NCBI GenBank assembly: GCA_964649085.1
Contig: CAZYPN010000010.1
Location: 104,377 to 168,376, forward strand
DNA length: 64,000 nucleotides
Direction of reading: 5' to 3'
From: JADMJV01 sp964649085
GTDB taxonomy: Bacteria; Vulcanimicrobiota; Xenobia; Xenobiales; JADMJV01
Part shown: piece after piece, positions 24,860-33,617 of the stretch
Position numbering within the stretch: the stretch's first letter is position 1
Layout: the number at the start of each line of letters is the position of its first letter
Notes under the pieces: model-generated
What the model was told of the DNA's origin: nothing
The model's database searches: none
The model's input: the letters and a program-made list of their open reading frames with translations, nothing else
Translations under genes and position numbers: made by a program

Positions 24860-25641
24860 GCGTGTTCACTCCAGAGCAACCCGATGCAGCCCACCACGAC
24901 CAGCAGCAAGGCCAGAGTGTCGCTCCCTCGCCAGTGCAGCGGGTGAAGGCGAGTGGCAGGCTGCTCGGACAGGCCATAGCCTCGAGACTCGAGGGCCACC
25001 GCCAGCTCTTCAGAGTAGCGAAAGCAACGGACCAGCAGCGGCGTGAGCAAACCCAGCAGGGTTTGCAGACGCCCCAACCAGGGACCCTCGTTCCAGGTGG
25101 CACCTCGTGATAGCTGGGCTTTGAGCAAGCGCTCACCCTCCAGAGCCAGCACCGGGATAAACCGCCAGGCCAGTGTGAAGGCCAGCGCCAGGTCGCGACG
25201 AGGCAGGCCCAGACGACCCAGCGGCCACAGCATCCATTCCAGGGCGTCACACATAGCGATGGGCGAGGTGGTCAGCACCAGCAGTTGAGCCAGCAAAGCC
25301 AGTTGCAGGAGGCGCAGAGCCAGAGAGCCGCCGGCTTGCAAACCTTCCAGGCTCAGCCAGCCCCAGTGCGGGGCTGGCCCCCAGCCGGCCTGAAAGACAA
25401 GGCTGAGCGCGGCCAGTGGCAACATACCCGCCAGCGCCGGCAGATACAACTTGCGGGAAATGTCAGCAGACCAGGGAACCATCACCAATCCGAGCGCCAG
25501 CAGAATCAGGACCAGAGGACGCTCGAGCATGAACAGACTGGCCGTGAGCAGAAACAGTACCAGCCACTTGCAGCGGGGGTCGAGTCGATGCACCCAGCTG
25601 TGCCCCGGACAGTACTGACTATAGACCAGGGCGGAAAACAC
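24856..25641 (-). CDS. ecfT: ECF transporter transmembrane subunit EcfT
   Basis: The coupling subunit of energy-coupling-factor vitamin transporters. The 261 residues carry multiple membrane helices and the EcfT coupling motifs QLSRGATW and LESRGYGL in the cytoplasmic helices that contact the ATPases. The start MFSALVYSQYCPG and LDPRCKWLVLF are typical. The EcfA ATPases and S-component are not next to it. Its GTG start directly follows the proC stop (TAAGTG). Confidence 0.92.
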   Translation of the reverse strand: MFSALVYSQYCPGHSWVHRLDPRCKWLVLFLLTASLFMLERPLVLILLALGLVMVPWSADISRKLYLPALAGMLPLAALSLVFQAGWGPAPHWGWLSLEGLQAGGSLALRLLQLALLAQLLVLTTSPIAMCDALEWMLWPLGRLGLPRRDLALAFTLAWRFIPVLALEGERLLKAQLSRGATWNEGPWLGRLQTLLGLLTPLLVRCFRYSEELAVALESRGYGLSEQPATRLHPLHWRGSDTLALLLVVVGCIGLLWSEHA

Positions 25642-26469
25642 TTACTCTTCTTCGCTGAGTTGGCTCAATTTCTGCGACTTGAGGTAGGCCGCCCGCACCG
25701 CCTGGGAAAGCACCGTGCGCAGCCCGCCCTTCTCCAGGTAGTAGAGAGCGTCGGCGGTGGTTCCACCCGGCGATGTGACCAGGTTACGCAGGTCGGCCAG
25801 ATGCAGATCACTCTGCAAGGCATATTCGGCGGAACCCTTGATGGTTTGTACCACCAGGTCTTTGGCCATCTGACGGCTGAATCCCAGGTGAACGCCCGCA
25901 TCGATCAGGGCTTCCATAAAAAGAAAGACGTATGCCGGCGCCGAACCGGATAGGGCGGTAGCCATATCGAGCATCTCCTCGCGCTTGACGAAGTGCTCGC
26001 TTCCCAAAGCCTGCAAAACGCTGCGGGCGACCTCGAGCTGAGGGTCGCTGACATCCGGGGTTGCACACCAAACACTCACGCCCAAGCCCACTTGAGCGGG
26101 CGTATTGGGCATCACTCGCACCACCCGTGGGTGGGAGGTTCGGCGCACGATGTTGCCCGTGGTCACCCCCGCCATAATCGAGAGCAGTAACCCCTCCGTG
26201 GGCATCACACCGCACAGTTGCTGAGCAACTTCGGAGAACATCTGGGGCTTGATGGAAAGCACGCCGACTTCGGCCCCCCGTAGAGCCTCGGCATTACTCG
26301 GGGTGGTCTCGACACCGTATTGCCTGTGCAGCTTCTCCAACCTCTGGGGCTGAGGATCGGCGCAGCAGATGCGGCCCGGGTCGATCTGCTTGCGCTGCAG
26401 CAACCCCTTGATCATGGCCTCAGCCATGACTCCGCTCCCAATGAAAGCCAGTCGACGTATCGTGCTCAT
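25642..26469 (-). CDS. proC: Pyrroline-5-carboxylate reductase
   Basis: Last step of proline synthesis, reducing pyrroline-5-carboxylate with NAD(P)H. The 275 residues start MSTIRRLAFIGSGVMAEAMI (Rossmann fold) and include VRVMPNTPAQVGLGVSV, MATALSGSAPAYVFLFMEAL and TSPGGTTADALYYLE. The ATG at 26469 was chosen over the longer open frame to 26577, which lacks similarity. The nearest divergent neighbour is the first desaturase gene, 96 bp away. Confidence 0.96.
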   Translation of the reverse strand: MSTIRRLAFIGSGVMAEAMIKGLLQRKQIDPGRICCADPQPQRLEKLHRQYGVETTPSNAEALRGAEVGVLSIKPQMFSEVAQQLCGVMPTEGLLLSIMAGVTTGNIVRRTSHPRVVRVMPNTPAQVGLGVSVWCATPDVSDPQLEVARSVLQALGSEHFVKREEMLDMATALSGSAPAYVFLFMEALIDAGVHLGFSRQMAKDLVVQTIKGSAEYALQSDLHLADLRNLVTSPGGTTADALYYLEKGGLRTVLSQAVRAAYLKSQKLSQLSEEE

Positions 26470-26565
26470 CTCGTCAGCTTTGAGGCCGAAACAAGGCCAC
26501 CTCCTCCAAGGGGGTGCGGGCCGACTAGCGAACGCCGCAGTGACTGGGGAGAAAGAGAAGCAAGC

Positions 26566-28056
26566 TTGGACCGTCACGTTGTTATCATAGGGGCCGGCCC
26601 GGGTGGGTTAGCTGCTGCACTGCAGCTCGCTCACGCAGGCCTCAAAGTTACTATCCTGGAGCGCCAGCCTTACGTCGGGGGTCGCACTTCGGCCCTGCGC
26701 GACCAGGGATTCACCTTTGACCGCGGACCCACGTTCTTTCTCTATCCACGCATCCTCGAAGAGATCTTCTCCAGCCTGGGGCGCGATCTGTATCAAGAAG
26801 TCCCGATGCGACGACTCGACCCCCAGTATCGACTCGTCTTCGGTTCGGGAGGCAGCATCGATGCCACCCCCAATGTCGAGGAATTGCAGCGCCAGGTTGC
26901 CGCCTTATGCCCGCGGGATGCGCAGCGTATCGCCGATTTCCTCAAGGACAACCGGGTCAAACTGGATCGATTCGCGCCCATCTTGGAAAACGAAGTTTCT
27001 TCCTGGACCCAGCTGCTCAGCCCGGAAATGCTCAAGCTACTTCCGCTGGTGAAGGTCCACAAGTCGCTGGAACAGGACCTCGCCAGCTATTTCAGCGACC
27101 AACGAGTGCGGCTGGCCTTCAGCTTTCAAAGCAAATACCTGGGAATGTCCCCCTACCAGTGCCCCAGCCTGTTCTCGATTCTCAGCTTTCTCGAATACGA
27201 ATACGGCGTTTTCCATCCGCTTGGTGGGTGTGCTCGCGTATCCGAGCGAATGGCAGAAATCGCCCAGGAAATGGGTGTGGACCTGCATCTGGGCGAGGAG
27301 GTTCAGGCCCTGAAATTCGAGGGGCGGCGAGTGGTGGGCGCCACCACTTCCAAGGCGCACTACCCTTGCGATGCTCTGGTGATCAATGCGGACTTCAGCC
27401 GCGCCATGGTCAGACTGGTTCCCAACCACCTGCGCCCCCGCTGGAACAACCAGAAGCTGGGCAAAACGCGCTTCAGTTGCTCAACCTACATGCTCTACCT
27501 CGGGGTACGCGGGCAGCTCGACCTACCCCATCACATGATTTACTTCTCTCGGGACTACCAGCAGAATTTGTGCGATATCACCCAACGCTATCGCCTTTCC
27601 GAGGACCCTTCCTTCTACTTGCAAAGTCCATGCAATACCGATCCGTCGCTGGCCCCCGAGGGTTGCTCGACACTCTACTGCCTGATTCCTACCCCTCATC
27701 TCCACCCCAATCTCGATTGGAAACGGGAAGCGCCACGCCTGCGAGCCCTGGCCTATCAGCAGATGGCCAGGGTGGGCCTCACCGACCTCGAGTCGCGCGT
27801 GGTGGTCGAGCACCAGTGCACCCCGGAAGATTGGGAGTCCATGGAAATCTATCGAGGGGCCACCTTTAGCATGGCTCACACCCTTGACCAGATGCTCTTC
27901 CTGCGCCCCCAGAACCGATTCTCAGACCTGCAGGGGGTCTATCTGGTGGGAGGGAGCACCCATCCAGGCAGCGGGCTGCCCGTGATCTACAGCTCCAGCC
28001 GTATCAGTAGTCGCGCGCTGCTGAAAGACTTGAACACCGTGGGAGGTCGTCGATGA
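26566..28056 (+). CDS. Phytoene-desaturase-type FAD oxidoreductase, first of pair
   Basis: 496 residues of the CrtI/CrtN superfamily. The N-terminal dinucleotide motif is VVIIGAGPGGLAAALQLAHA, followed by GGRTSALRDQGFTFDRGPTF. The C-terminal motif is GVYLVGGSTHPGSGLPVI. The TTG at 26566 directly precedes the FAD motif and has AGAGAAG upstream. The pair with the next gene suggests dehydrogenation, isomerisation or oxidation of C30/C40 polyenes. The exact substrate is undetermined. No synthase (crtB/crtM) is adjacent. Confidence 0.88.
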   Translation: MDRHVVIIGAGPGGLAAALQLAHAGLKVTILERQPYVGGRTSALRDQGFTFDRGPTFFLYPRILEEIFSSLGRDLYQEVPMRRLDPQYRLVFGSGGSIDATPNVEELQRQVAALCPRDAQRIADFLKDNRVKLDRFAPILENEVSSWTQLLSPEMLKLLPLVKVHKSLEQDLASYFSDQRVRLAFSFQSKYLGMSPYQCPSLFSILSFLEYEYGVFHPLGGCARVSERMAEIAQEMGVDLHLGEEVQALKFEGRRVVGATTSKAHYPCDALVINADFSRAMVRLVPNHLRPRWNNQKLGKTRFSCSTYMLYLGVRGQLDLPHHMIYFSRDYQQNLCDITQRYRLSEDPSFYLQSPCNTDPSLAPEGCSTLYCLIPTPHLHPNLDWKREAPRLRALAYQQMARVGLTDLESRVVVEHQCTPEDWESMEIYRGATFSMAHTLDQMLFLRPQNRFSDLQGVYLVGGSTHPGSGLPVIYSSSRISSRALLKDLNTVGGRR

Positions 28057-29582
28057 ATCACGTAATCGTTATTGGCTCGGGACTGGCCGGGCTGGCCTCG
28101 GCCGCAGTTCTGGGGGCGCGAGGCTACCGGGTAACGGTGGTTGAGAAGAACGACTGGACCGGAGGCAAAGCCTGTCAGCTGGAAGCTGAAGGCTATCGAT
28201 TCGACATGGGGCCGACGATCCTGACCATTCCTTCGGTGCTCAAGCGCATCTTCGCCGAAGCTGGCGTCGACCTGGCCGAGCGTCTGAACCTGGTGCGACT
28301 CGACCCCCAGTGGCGTTGCTTCTTCGAGGACGGCAGCCGGCTCGACCTGGTGGAAAGCCCCGAGCAGATGGCTGCCTCGCTGGAAAAATTCAGCGCCCAC
28401 GCCCAAGACGCCGACGGTTATCGGGCCTTCCTCAGCGTTTCCGAAGCCTTGAACTCCATTTCTCAGCGTTACTTCTTCTGGCGCCCCGTGGGCGGACTGG
28501 GAGATATTCTCGATCCCCAGAGCTGGTTGAGTCTGAGGGGCTGGAGAGACTTTCTCAAAATCCGCCCGGGAAAAACCGTCTTCAACACCGTGAGAAGCCA
28601 CATCAAGGATCCGCGCGTAGCTCAGATGCTGGATCACTTTGTGCAATACGTGGGCAGTTCTCCGGAAGAATCTCCGGCCGTGCTCTGCGGCATTGCTCAC
28701 ATGCAGACCGATGAAGGAGTGTGGTATCCCATCGGAGGTACTCGAGCGGTTCCGGTGGCCCTGCGACAGCTGGCCGAAGAGATGGGAGTTCAGTTTTTGA
28801 CCGGCCGTCAGGTTGCTTCCATCGAATTGGAAGGCGACCGCGTACGAGGGGTTCGCCTCGACAATCAGGAGCGGCTGGAAGCCGCCGCGGTGATCTCCAA
28901 TATGGACGCGGTTCGCACCTTCCGCGAACTGCTGCCGGCGGGGAAGGCTCGTCAGAAGTTCGAAAAACAGCGCAACTATGTCCCGGCCTGCTCAGGCGTG
29001 GTGCTCTATCTGGGCCTGAAACGACGATACCCTGAACTGCTTCACCACGACTTTGTCTTCAGCCGCGACCCGGAAGAAGAATTCGACTTTATCTATCGCA
29101 AAGGGCAACCGGCTCCCGACCCCAGCCTCTATCTGGCCGCCCCGGCCGTTACCGAACCCGCTGTGGCCCCCGAAGGCGGCGATGCGCTCTATGTGCTGGC
29201 TCACACCCCCTACCTGCGCCCCGACCACGACTGGTCCAAAATGCTTCCGCTCTACCGCCAGACCATGCTGGACAAACTGAAGCGCACGGCGGGCCTGAAG
29301 GACCTGGAGGACAACATCGCCTTCGAAGCCCACCTGACGCCCCAAGACATCCACGATCGCTATGCCGTGCTGAACGGAGCCATCTACGGGCTGGCCAGTC
29401 ACGGTTCGATGGGAGCCTTCAAACCCAGCAATCGCACCGACTACCAGGGACTCTATCTGGCCGGAGGTGCGGCCCACCCGGGCCCGGGAATGCCCATGGT
29501 GCTCATGTCAGGCTGGATCGCCGCCGATGCACTGCATCAAGACGGTGTGGTGGAGCCCGAACGTCGCCTCGTCAGGGCCTGA
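28053..29582 (+). CDS. Phytoene-desaturase-type FAD oxidoreductase, second of pair
   Basis: 509 residues with the same fold as the preceding gene: VIVIGSGLAGLASAAVLGARG, then GGKACQLEAEGYRFDMGPTI and the C-terminal LYLAGGAAHPGPGMPMVL. It overlaps the first gene by 4 bp (ATGA). Its sequence around the FAD motif and the C-terminal GG-x-HPG motif is closer to typical CrtI than its partner. The two may act in sequence, as CrtN/CrtP pairs do in C30 carotenoid synthesis. It converges with the amidase gene with an 11-bp overlap. Confidence 0.9.
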   Translation: MNHVIVIGSGLAGLASAAVLGARGYRVTVVEKNDWTGGKACQLEAEGYRFDMGPTILTIPSVLKRIFAEAGVDLAERLNLVRLDPQWRCFFEDGSRLDLVESPEQMAASLEKFSAHAQDADGYRAFLSVSEALNSISQRYFFWRPVGGLGDILDPQSWLSLRGWRDFLKIRPGKTVFNTVRSHIKDPRVAQMLDHFVQYVGSSPEESPAVLCGIAHMQTDEGVWYPIGGTRAVPVALRQLAEEMGVQFLTGRQVASIELEGDRVRGVRLDNQERLEAAAVISNMDAVRTFRELLPAGKARQKFEKQRNYVPACSGVVLYLGLKRRYPELLHHDFVFSRDPEEEFDFIYRKGQPAPDPSLYLAAPAVTEPAVAPEGGDALYVLAHTPYLRPDHDWSKMLPLYRQTMLDKLKRTAGLKDLEDNIAFEAHLTPQDIHDRYAVLNGAIYGLASHGSMGAFKPSNRTDYQGLYLAGGAAHPGPGMPMVLMSGWIAADALHQDGVVEPERRLVRA

Positions 29583-31212
29583 AAGAACTGCGCGAACGTA
29601 CCCGGCCCATGTACTCCCCGAGTCCCTGGGCCAGTCGCTCGGCGATGCCCTGGCGAATCTTAGGATTGGCCAACAAGCGCCCTTCCACCGGATTGGTGAG
29701 GAAGGCGGTTTCCACCAGAACCGCAGGCATCGAGGTCAGGCGAAGGACAGCAAAGTTGTTCTGAATCAGTCCGTCCTGTTCAAAACCCAGCGAGGCATCG
29801 AGCAGGTCGAGACATTCGGCCAGTGGCCGATCCTGCGACTTGTACCAGTAAATGGAGGAACCCCGCACGGCTGGTGAGATCGAAGCATTACAGTGAATGC
29901 TTACAAAGATGTCGGCCCCCATCCGATTGGCCACGTCGGCTCGTGCCTGCAACTCCATCAGGTCAGGAGAGCCGGCATAGGTAACGTCCCGATCGGTCGT
30001 TCGAGTCAGCTCAACCTGCCAACCCTGGGACTGAAGAATCTGCATCAAGCGCAGACTGATATCCAGGGTGACGTCCTTTTCATAGACGCCAAGTTCGCGA
30101 TTTCGACAACCGGGGTCGCCACCACCGTGGCCCGGGTCGATGACGATCTTGCCGCGACCGCCCTGTAAGCCTGCCATGAGGGCAGTGCCCACGAAATCGG
30201 CCGGCTTCAAGCTGGCACGAGGTCCAAATTTCAACAGCAACACCCGCGGTTCGTCGCTGCGCTGGTAGAACTCGAAGGCCTCTCCCGGATTCAACTGGCG
30301 CTCCCACTGAACGACCGGATAGCTCTCGGTGCGCATTGCACGCACTTCAGCGAGTTCGCTGGTGGTGGCGGGAAAGGCCAGCCGAAACTGTCGACTTTCA
30401 GAGTCGTAAGCCCAAAAAAACTGCCGGGGCTGGTCGAAGGTAAACTCCCACCCCTCGCCGGGCACTTCTTTGACCGATAGCAGTCGGGCCGTCTCGGCCT
30501 GCGCCACAAAGCTCCGCGGTTCGGGGGCAATCAGCAACTCGCGGGTAAATCCCACTTTGACGCGAGGCGTCCAGAACGGAAGATAGCGAAAATCAATGCG
30601 CAGCGGCTCCTCGGCGTTGGCCGGCGGTTGAACCTCCACCTGCGCCTCCCCCAGGCGGAACCGGGTGGGCCCGGCATCCCAGGTGGTGTCCGGCAATTCG
30701 AGCCGGACACAGCCCGCGTCGACCTCGATTGCTTTGTGCTTGACCGCAGCCGAGGTGAGCACTCTCAATTCCACGCTCGCAACCGAAACCGGCTCGACCT
30801 TCAGCACCCGACTGAGCAGCTTCCAACCCTGCGCGTCTTTGACCGGAGTCAGCGCCAGAGCCTCCAGCAAGGCCGGCAGCTCCATGGCACCCTGGGCACC
30901 CTGGGCAAAGAAGGAACCCGGAGCCGGCACCTCCACCCCATTGCGAGTATAGACCCCCAGTCCTTCGGTCCAGGAACTTTCCAGACCCGGCAGATAGACA
31001 TACAATGTCAGACCGCTGGAGGAGCGCTGGAATCGAGCCAGTGTGCTTTGCAGCAACTTTTGCACCCCGGGGGAATCGAGGTAGACCAGTCGGCGGTCGC
31101 CGACGCTGCGCACCTCCAACTCCACCAATTCACCTCGAAATCGATAGGATTCTGCTCCCACCACCGCTGCGAGGCAAATCCAAAAACAGAGCAAATAGCC
31201 AATGAGCCGCAT
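29572..31212 (-). CDS. N-acetylmuramoyl-L-alanine amidase with AMIN-like N-domains
   Basis: Secreted peptidoglycan amidase. The 546 residues start with a signal peptide (MRLIGYLLCFWICLAAVVGA), followed by a Val/Glu-rich beta region with AMIN-like and copper-amine-oxidase-like parts (residues 25-350). The C-terminal Amidase_3 domain has IVIDPGHGGGDPG, SIHCNASISP and the catalytic Glu in VLVETAFLTNPVEG. This layout resembles AmiC-type enzymes acting in daughter-cell separation. It is transcribed alone. Confidence 0.9.
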   Translation of the reverse strand: MRLIGYLLCFWICLAAVVGAESYRFRGELVELEVRSVGDRRLVYLDSPGVQKLLQSTLARFQRSSSGLTLYVYLPGLESSWTEGLGVYTRNGVEVPAPGSFFAQGAQGAMELPALLEALALTPVKDAQGWKLLSRVLKVEPVSVASVELRVLTSAAVKHKAIEVDAGCVRLELPDTTWDAGPTRFRLGEAQVEVQPPANAEEPLRIDFRYLPFWTPRVKVGFTRELLIAPEPRSFVAQAETARLLSVKEVPGEGWEFTFDQPRQFFWAYDSESRQFRLAFPATTSELAEVRAMRTESYPVVQWERQLNPGEAFEFYQRSDEPRVLLLKFGPRASLKPADFVGTALMAGLQGGRGKIVIDPGHGGGDPGCRNRELGVYEKDVTLDISLRLMQILQSQGWQVELTRTTDRDVTYAGSPDLMELQARADVANRMGADIFVSIHCNASISPAVRGSSIYWYKSQDRPLAECLDLLDASLGFEQDGLIQNNFAVLRLTSMPAVLVETAFLTNPVEGRLLANPKIRQGIAERLAQGLGEYMGRVRSRSSFRP

Positions 31213-31278
31213 TCAAGCCTGTTCGTACCCGACCATGGGCTTCCTGTCGCTCACTTGTTTGGTTCCTGGCGAATTCGT

Positions 31279-33603
31279 TCAGTGAGGAAGCGTCTGCAAG
31301 CCCCAGGAATCGCTGATCGAGTCGCGGTTGCGACCGGCGATCGAGTTCAGATTGTCTTGCAAAGAAGGCAAAATGTGGTTGCCCGACTCATCCATCTCGG
31401 CCGGCGTCGGCAACTCCAGGATGAATTCATTGGTGTCGGCCACCTCGGCAAACTCTTCAAGCAGTGCGGGATTGAAGAAGGTTCCAGACTCTTCCCGCAT
31501 GATATCCAGAGCCCGTTGATAACTGAAAGCCTTACGGTAGGGACGGTTGGTGGTCAGGGCATCAAAGAAATCGGCGATACCGATGATCTGCGCTTCGAAG
31601 GGAATCTCGTCGCCAGCCAGCCCATCGGGATAGCCCTTCCCATTCCACTTTTCATGGTGGTAACGCACAATCGGCATGACTTGAGGCCAGGGAAAGGCAA
31701 CCTCTTTCAAGCTCTCCCAGCCGATCATCGGGTGCCGCTTGATCAGCTCATACTCGCCATCGGTAAGTTTGCCAGGCTTATTGAGCACATGCTCGGGAAT
31801 TCCGATCTTGCCCACGTCGTGAAGCAGGCCGCCCATTTCGATGCCCTCCACCTGGTCATCGGGCAGCCCGATGTAGCGCGCCAGCATGGCACCGATGGTA
31901 GCCACTCGCCAGCTGTGATAGCGAGTATACTGGTCTCGGGCATCGAGCAGACTGGCAAGTGTGCGAACGATGCTCTTAAAGAGCTCTCGGCGTTGCTCGA
32001 TAAAGCTCTGCAACTCCAGGCCCGTCTGGGCGTGGGTGATGCCTACGGTAGCCAGCAGTTGAAGTGTGGCAAAGCGACTGATGTCGGCCTCGGAGTCCGG
32101 GCGAAGCTCGGTGGCTTTGCGGAACATCTGCAAGGCCTGCTCATACTGCCTTCGATACGACGCCAGAGCGCCACTGGTAAAGTATTTCAGAGCGCTATCG
32201 CCATGGACCTGAGAGGCTTTCTGATACGACTCGATGGCGCGGTCGTAGTCGTTCAACTGAAAGAGCGTTGCTCCCAGGTAGTAGTGGGCCTCGGCCTCTC
32301 GAGGATTGCGCTCGAGCACCTCGGTAAACTGATGTCGCGCCTGATCGAGCTGCTTCTTCTGAAAGTGGGCCATTCCCAGAGCGGTCAGGGTTTTGACGTC
32401 ATTGGGGTTCTGTTGCAGGGCGTGATTGAAGCACTCAATCGCCTCTTCCACCTGCTCGCAGGCCAGACAGGCCTTGCCGAGCGTGTAGCGGGCATAGGCG
32501 TGATTCGGCTCCAATTCCAGACACTTGCGAAGCGGATGGATGGCTTCCATGTACTTCTTGCTGCCCGAAAGCAACACACCCAGGACATAGTAAGCCTCGG
32601 ACTCGGTGGGATCGAGTTCTACCGTCTTCTGAAGGTGGCGGATGGCCGAAGGCTGGCGGCCGAGGTTCTTGAACAAGAGCCCCAAGGCCATGTGCGCCTC
32701 TTTAGACTCGGAATCGAGAGACACCGCCTTCTCATAGGCCTCAACGGCCTCGTCCATGCGGAACTGCTGCTCATAGCAGCGACCGATGCCCAACTGGGCT
32801 TCACACGAGGTGGGACGAATGTGGGCAGCCTTTTTGTAGTGCTCAATGGCCTGGTCGAATTGCTGAACCCTGAGGTAGGCTCCGGCGGCCTGAATGTGGG
32901 CCTTGTAGTAGCCTGGCTTGTCGTTCAAAGCTTTGGAGAAACAACTCAGCGCCTGGGGTGCCCTTTGATGCTCCAGTAGACACAGGCCCAAAAGGTAGTT
33001 GCCATAGGGATCGCGAGGACGATGGTCGAGAAGCAACTTGAGGTCGGGACCGCACTCCTTGCTTCTGCCCAGCATCAGGTTGGCGCGGGTGCGATAGTAC
33101 AGCGCCCGCTCGAAGTGTGGATTGGCCTTGACGACCTCGCTGAAATAGTGGACAGCAGCCTCGGTTTTCCCCAACAACAGATGGGCGATGCCGAGATTAT
33201 AGGACTTGAAAATGCTGCTTTCCTTGCTGCGATCATACTGATCCCAACTGGATAGCGTGCCGCGGATCAGCACCTGGCGCGTGTAGTCGATATGCTCCAC
33301 ACAGAGCTCCCCATCCGGATCGACAATCTTTTCCCAGGTTCGAATGGCGGTGTCCCAGTTGCTCAGCCGACTGTAAGCGCAACCCAACTCGAAGGCCGCC
33401 TGGTGGTAGTGAGGGTCGATGGTAAGGGCCTTCTCCAGCACCCGAACGGCTCCGTGAAAATCGTCGCCGGCCAGATACACCTTGCCCATCTCATAATAGT
33501 TGGAGGTGTCGTTAGGATTTTCACCGGCCTGCTTCTCTAACTGGCGAAGACGCGACTCGTCACCAGGCAGCCGGGTGCGCCTTTCCTCATCAGGCCTAGC
33601 CAC
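31279..33603 (-). CDS. TPR-repeat protein with C-terminal HD-GYP phosphodiesterase domain
   Basis: 774 residues, with about 14 tetratricopeptide repeats in residues 30-515 (for example NYYEMGKVYLAGDDFHGAVR) and a C-terminal HD-GYP domain (about residues 540-700). The HD-GYP core is intact: HSWRV, GLLHDVGKIGIP, RYHHEKWNGKGYPDGLAG and IADFFDAL. It should hydrolyse cyclic-di-GMP. The large TPR array implies a protein partner. The GTG start lies 15 bp from the rhomboid-like gene on the same strand. Confidence 0.92.
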   Translation of the reverse strand: MARPDEERRTRLPGDESRLRQLEKQAGENPNDTSNYYEMGKVYLAGDDFHGAVRVLEKALTIDPHYHQAAFELGCAYSRLSNWDTAIRTWEKIVDPDGELCVEHIDYTRQVLIRGTLSSWDQYDRSKESSIFKSYNLGIAHLLLGKTEAAVHYFSEVVKANPHFERALYYRTRANLMLGRSKECGPDLKLLLDHRPRDPYGNYLLGLCLLEHQRAPQALSCFSKALNDKPGYYKAHIQAAGAYLRVQQFDQAIEHYKKAAHIRPTSCEAQLGIGRCYEQQFRMDEAVEAYEKAVSLDSESKEAHMALGLLFKNLGRQPSAIRHLQKTVELDPTESEAYYVLGVLLSGSKKYMEAIHPLRKCLELEPNHAYARYTLGKACLACEQVEEAIECFNHALQQNPNDVKTLTALGMAHFQKKQLDQARHQFTEVLERNPREAEAHYYLGATLFQLNDYDRAIESYQKASQVHGDSALKYFTSGALASYRRQYEQALQMFRKATELRPDSEADISRFATLQLLATVGITHAQTGLELQSFIEQRRELFKSIVRTLASLLDARDQYTRYHSWRVATIGAMLARYIGLPDDQVEGIEMGGLLHDVGKIGIPEHVLNKPGKLTDGEYELIKRHPMIGWESLKEVAFPWPQVMPIVRYHHEKWNGKGYPDGLAGDEIPFEAQIIGIADFFDALTTNRPYRKAFSYQRALDIMREESGTFFNPALLEEFAEVADTNEFILELPTPAEMDESGNHILPSLQDNLNSIAGRNRDSISDSWGLQTLPH

Positions 33604-33617
33604 GAAGGGCCTGCCGA

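Noticed and set aside
30628..32979. A 783-codon open frame on the plus strand across the amidase and TPR-HD-GYP genes
   Set aside because: It crosses two real genes on the other strand and the gap between them, with no ribosome site or domain, so it is an antisense shadow.
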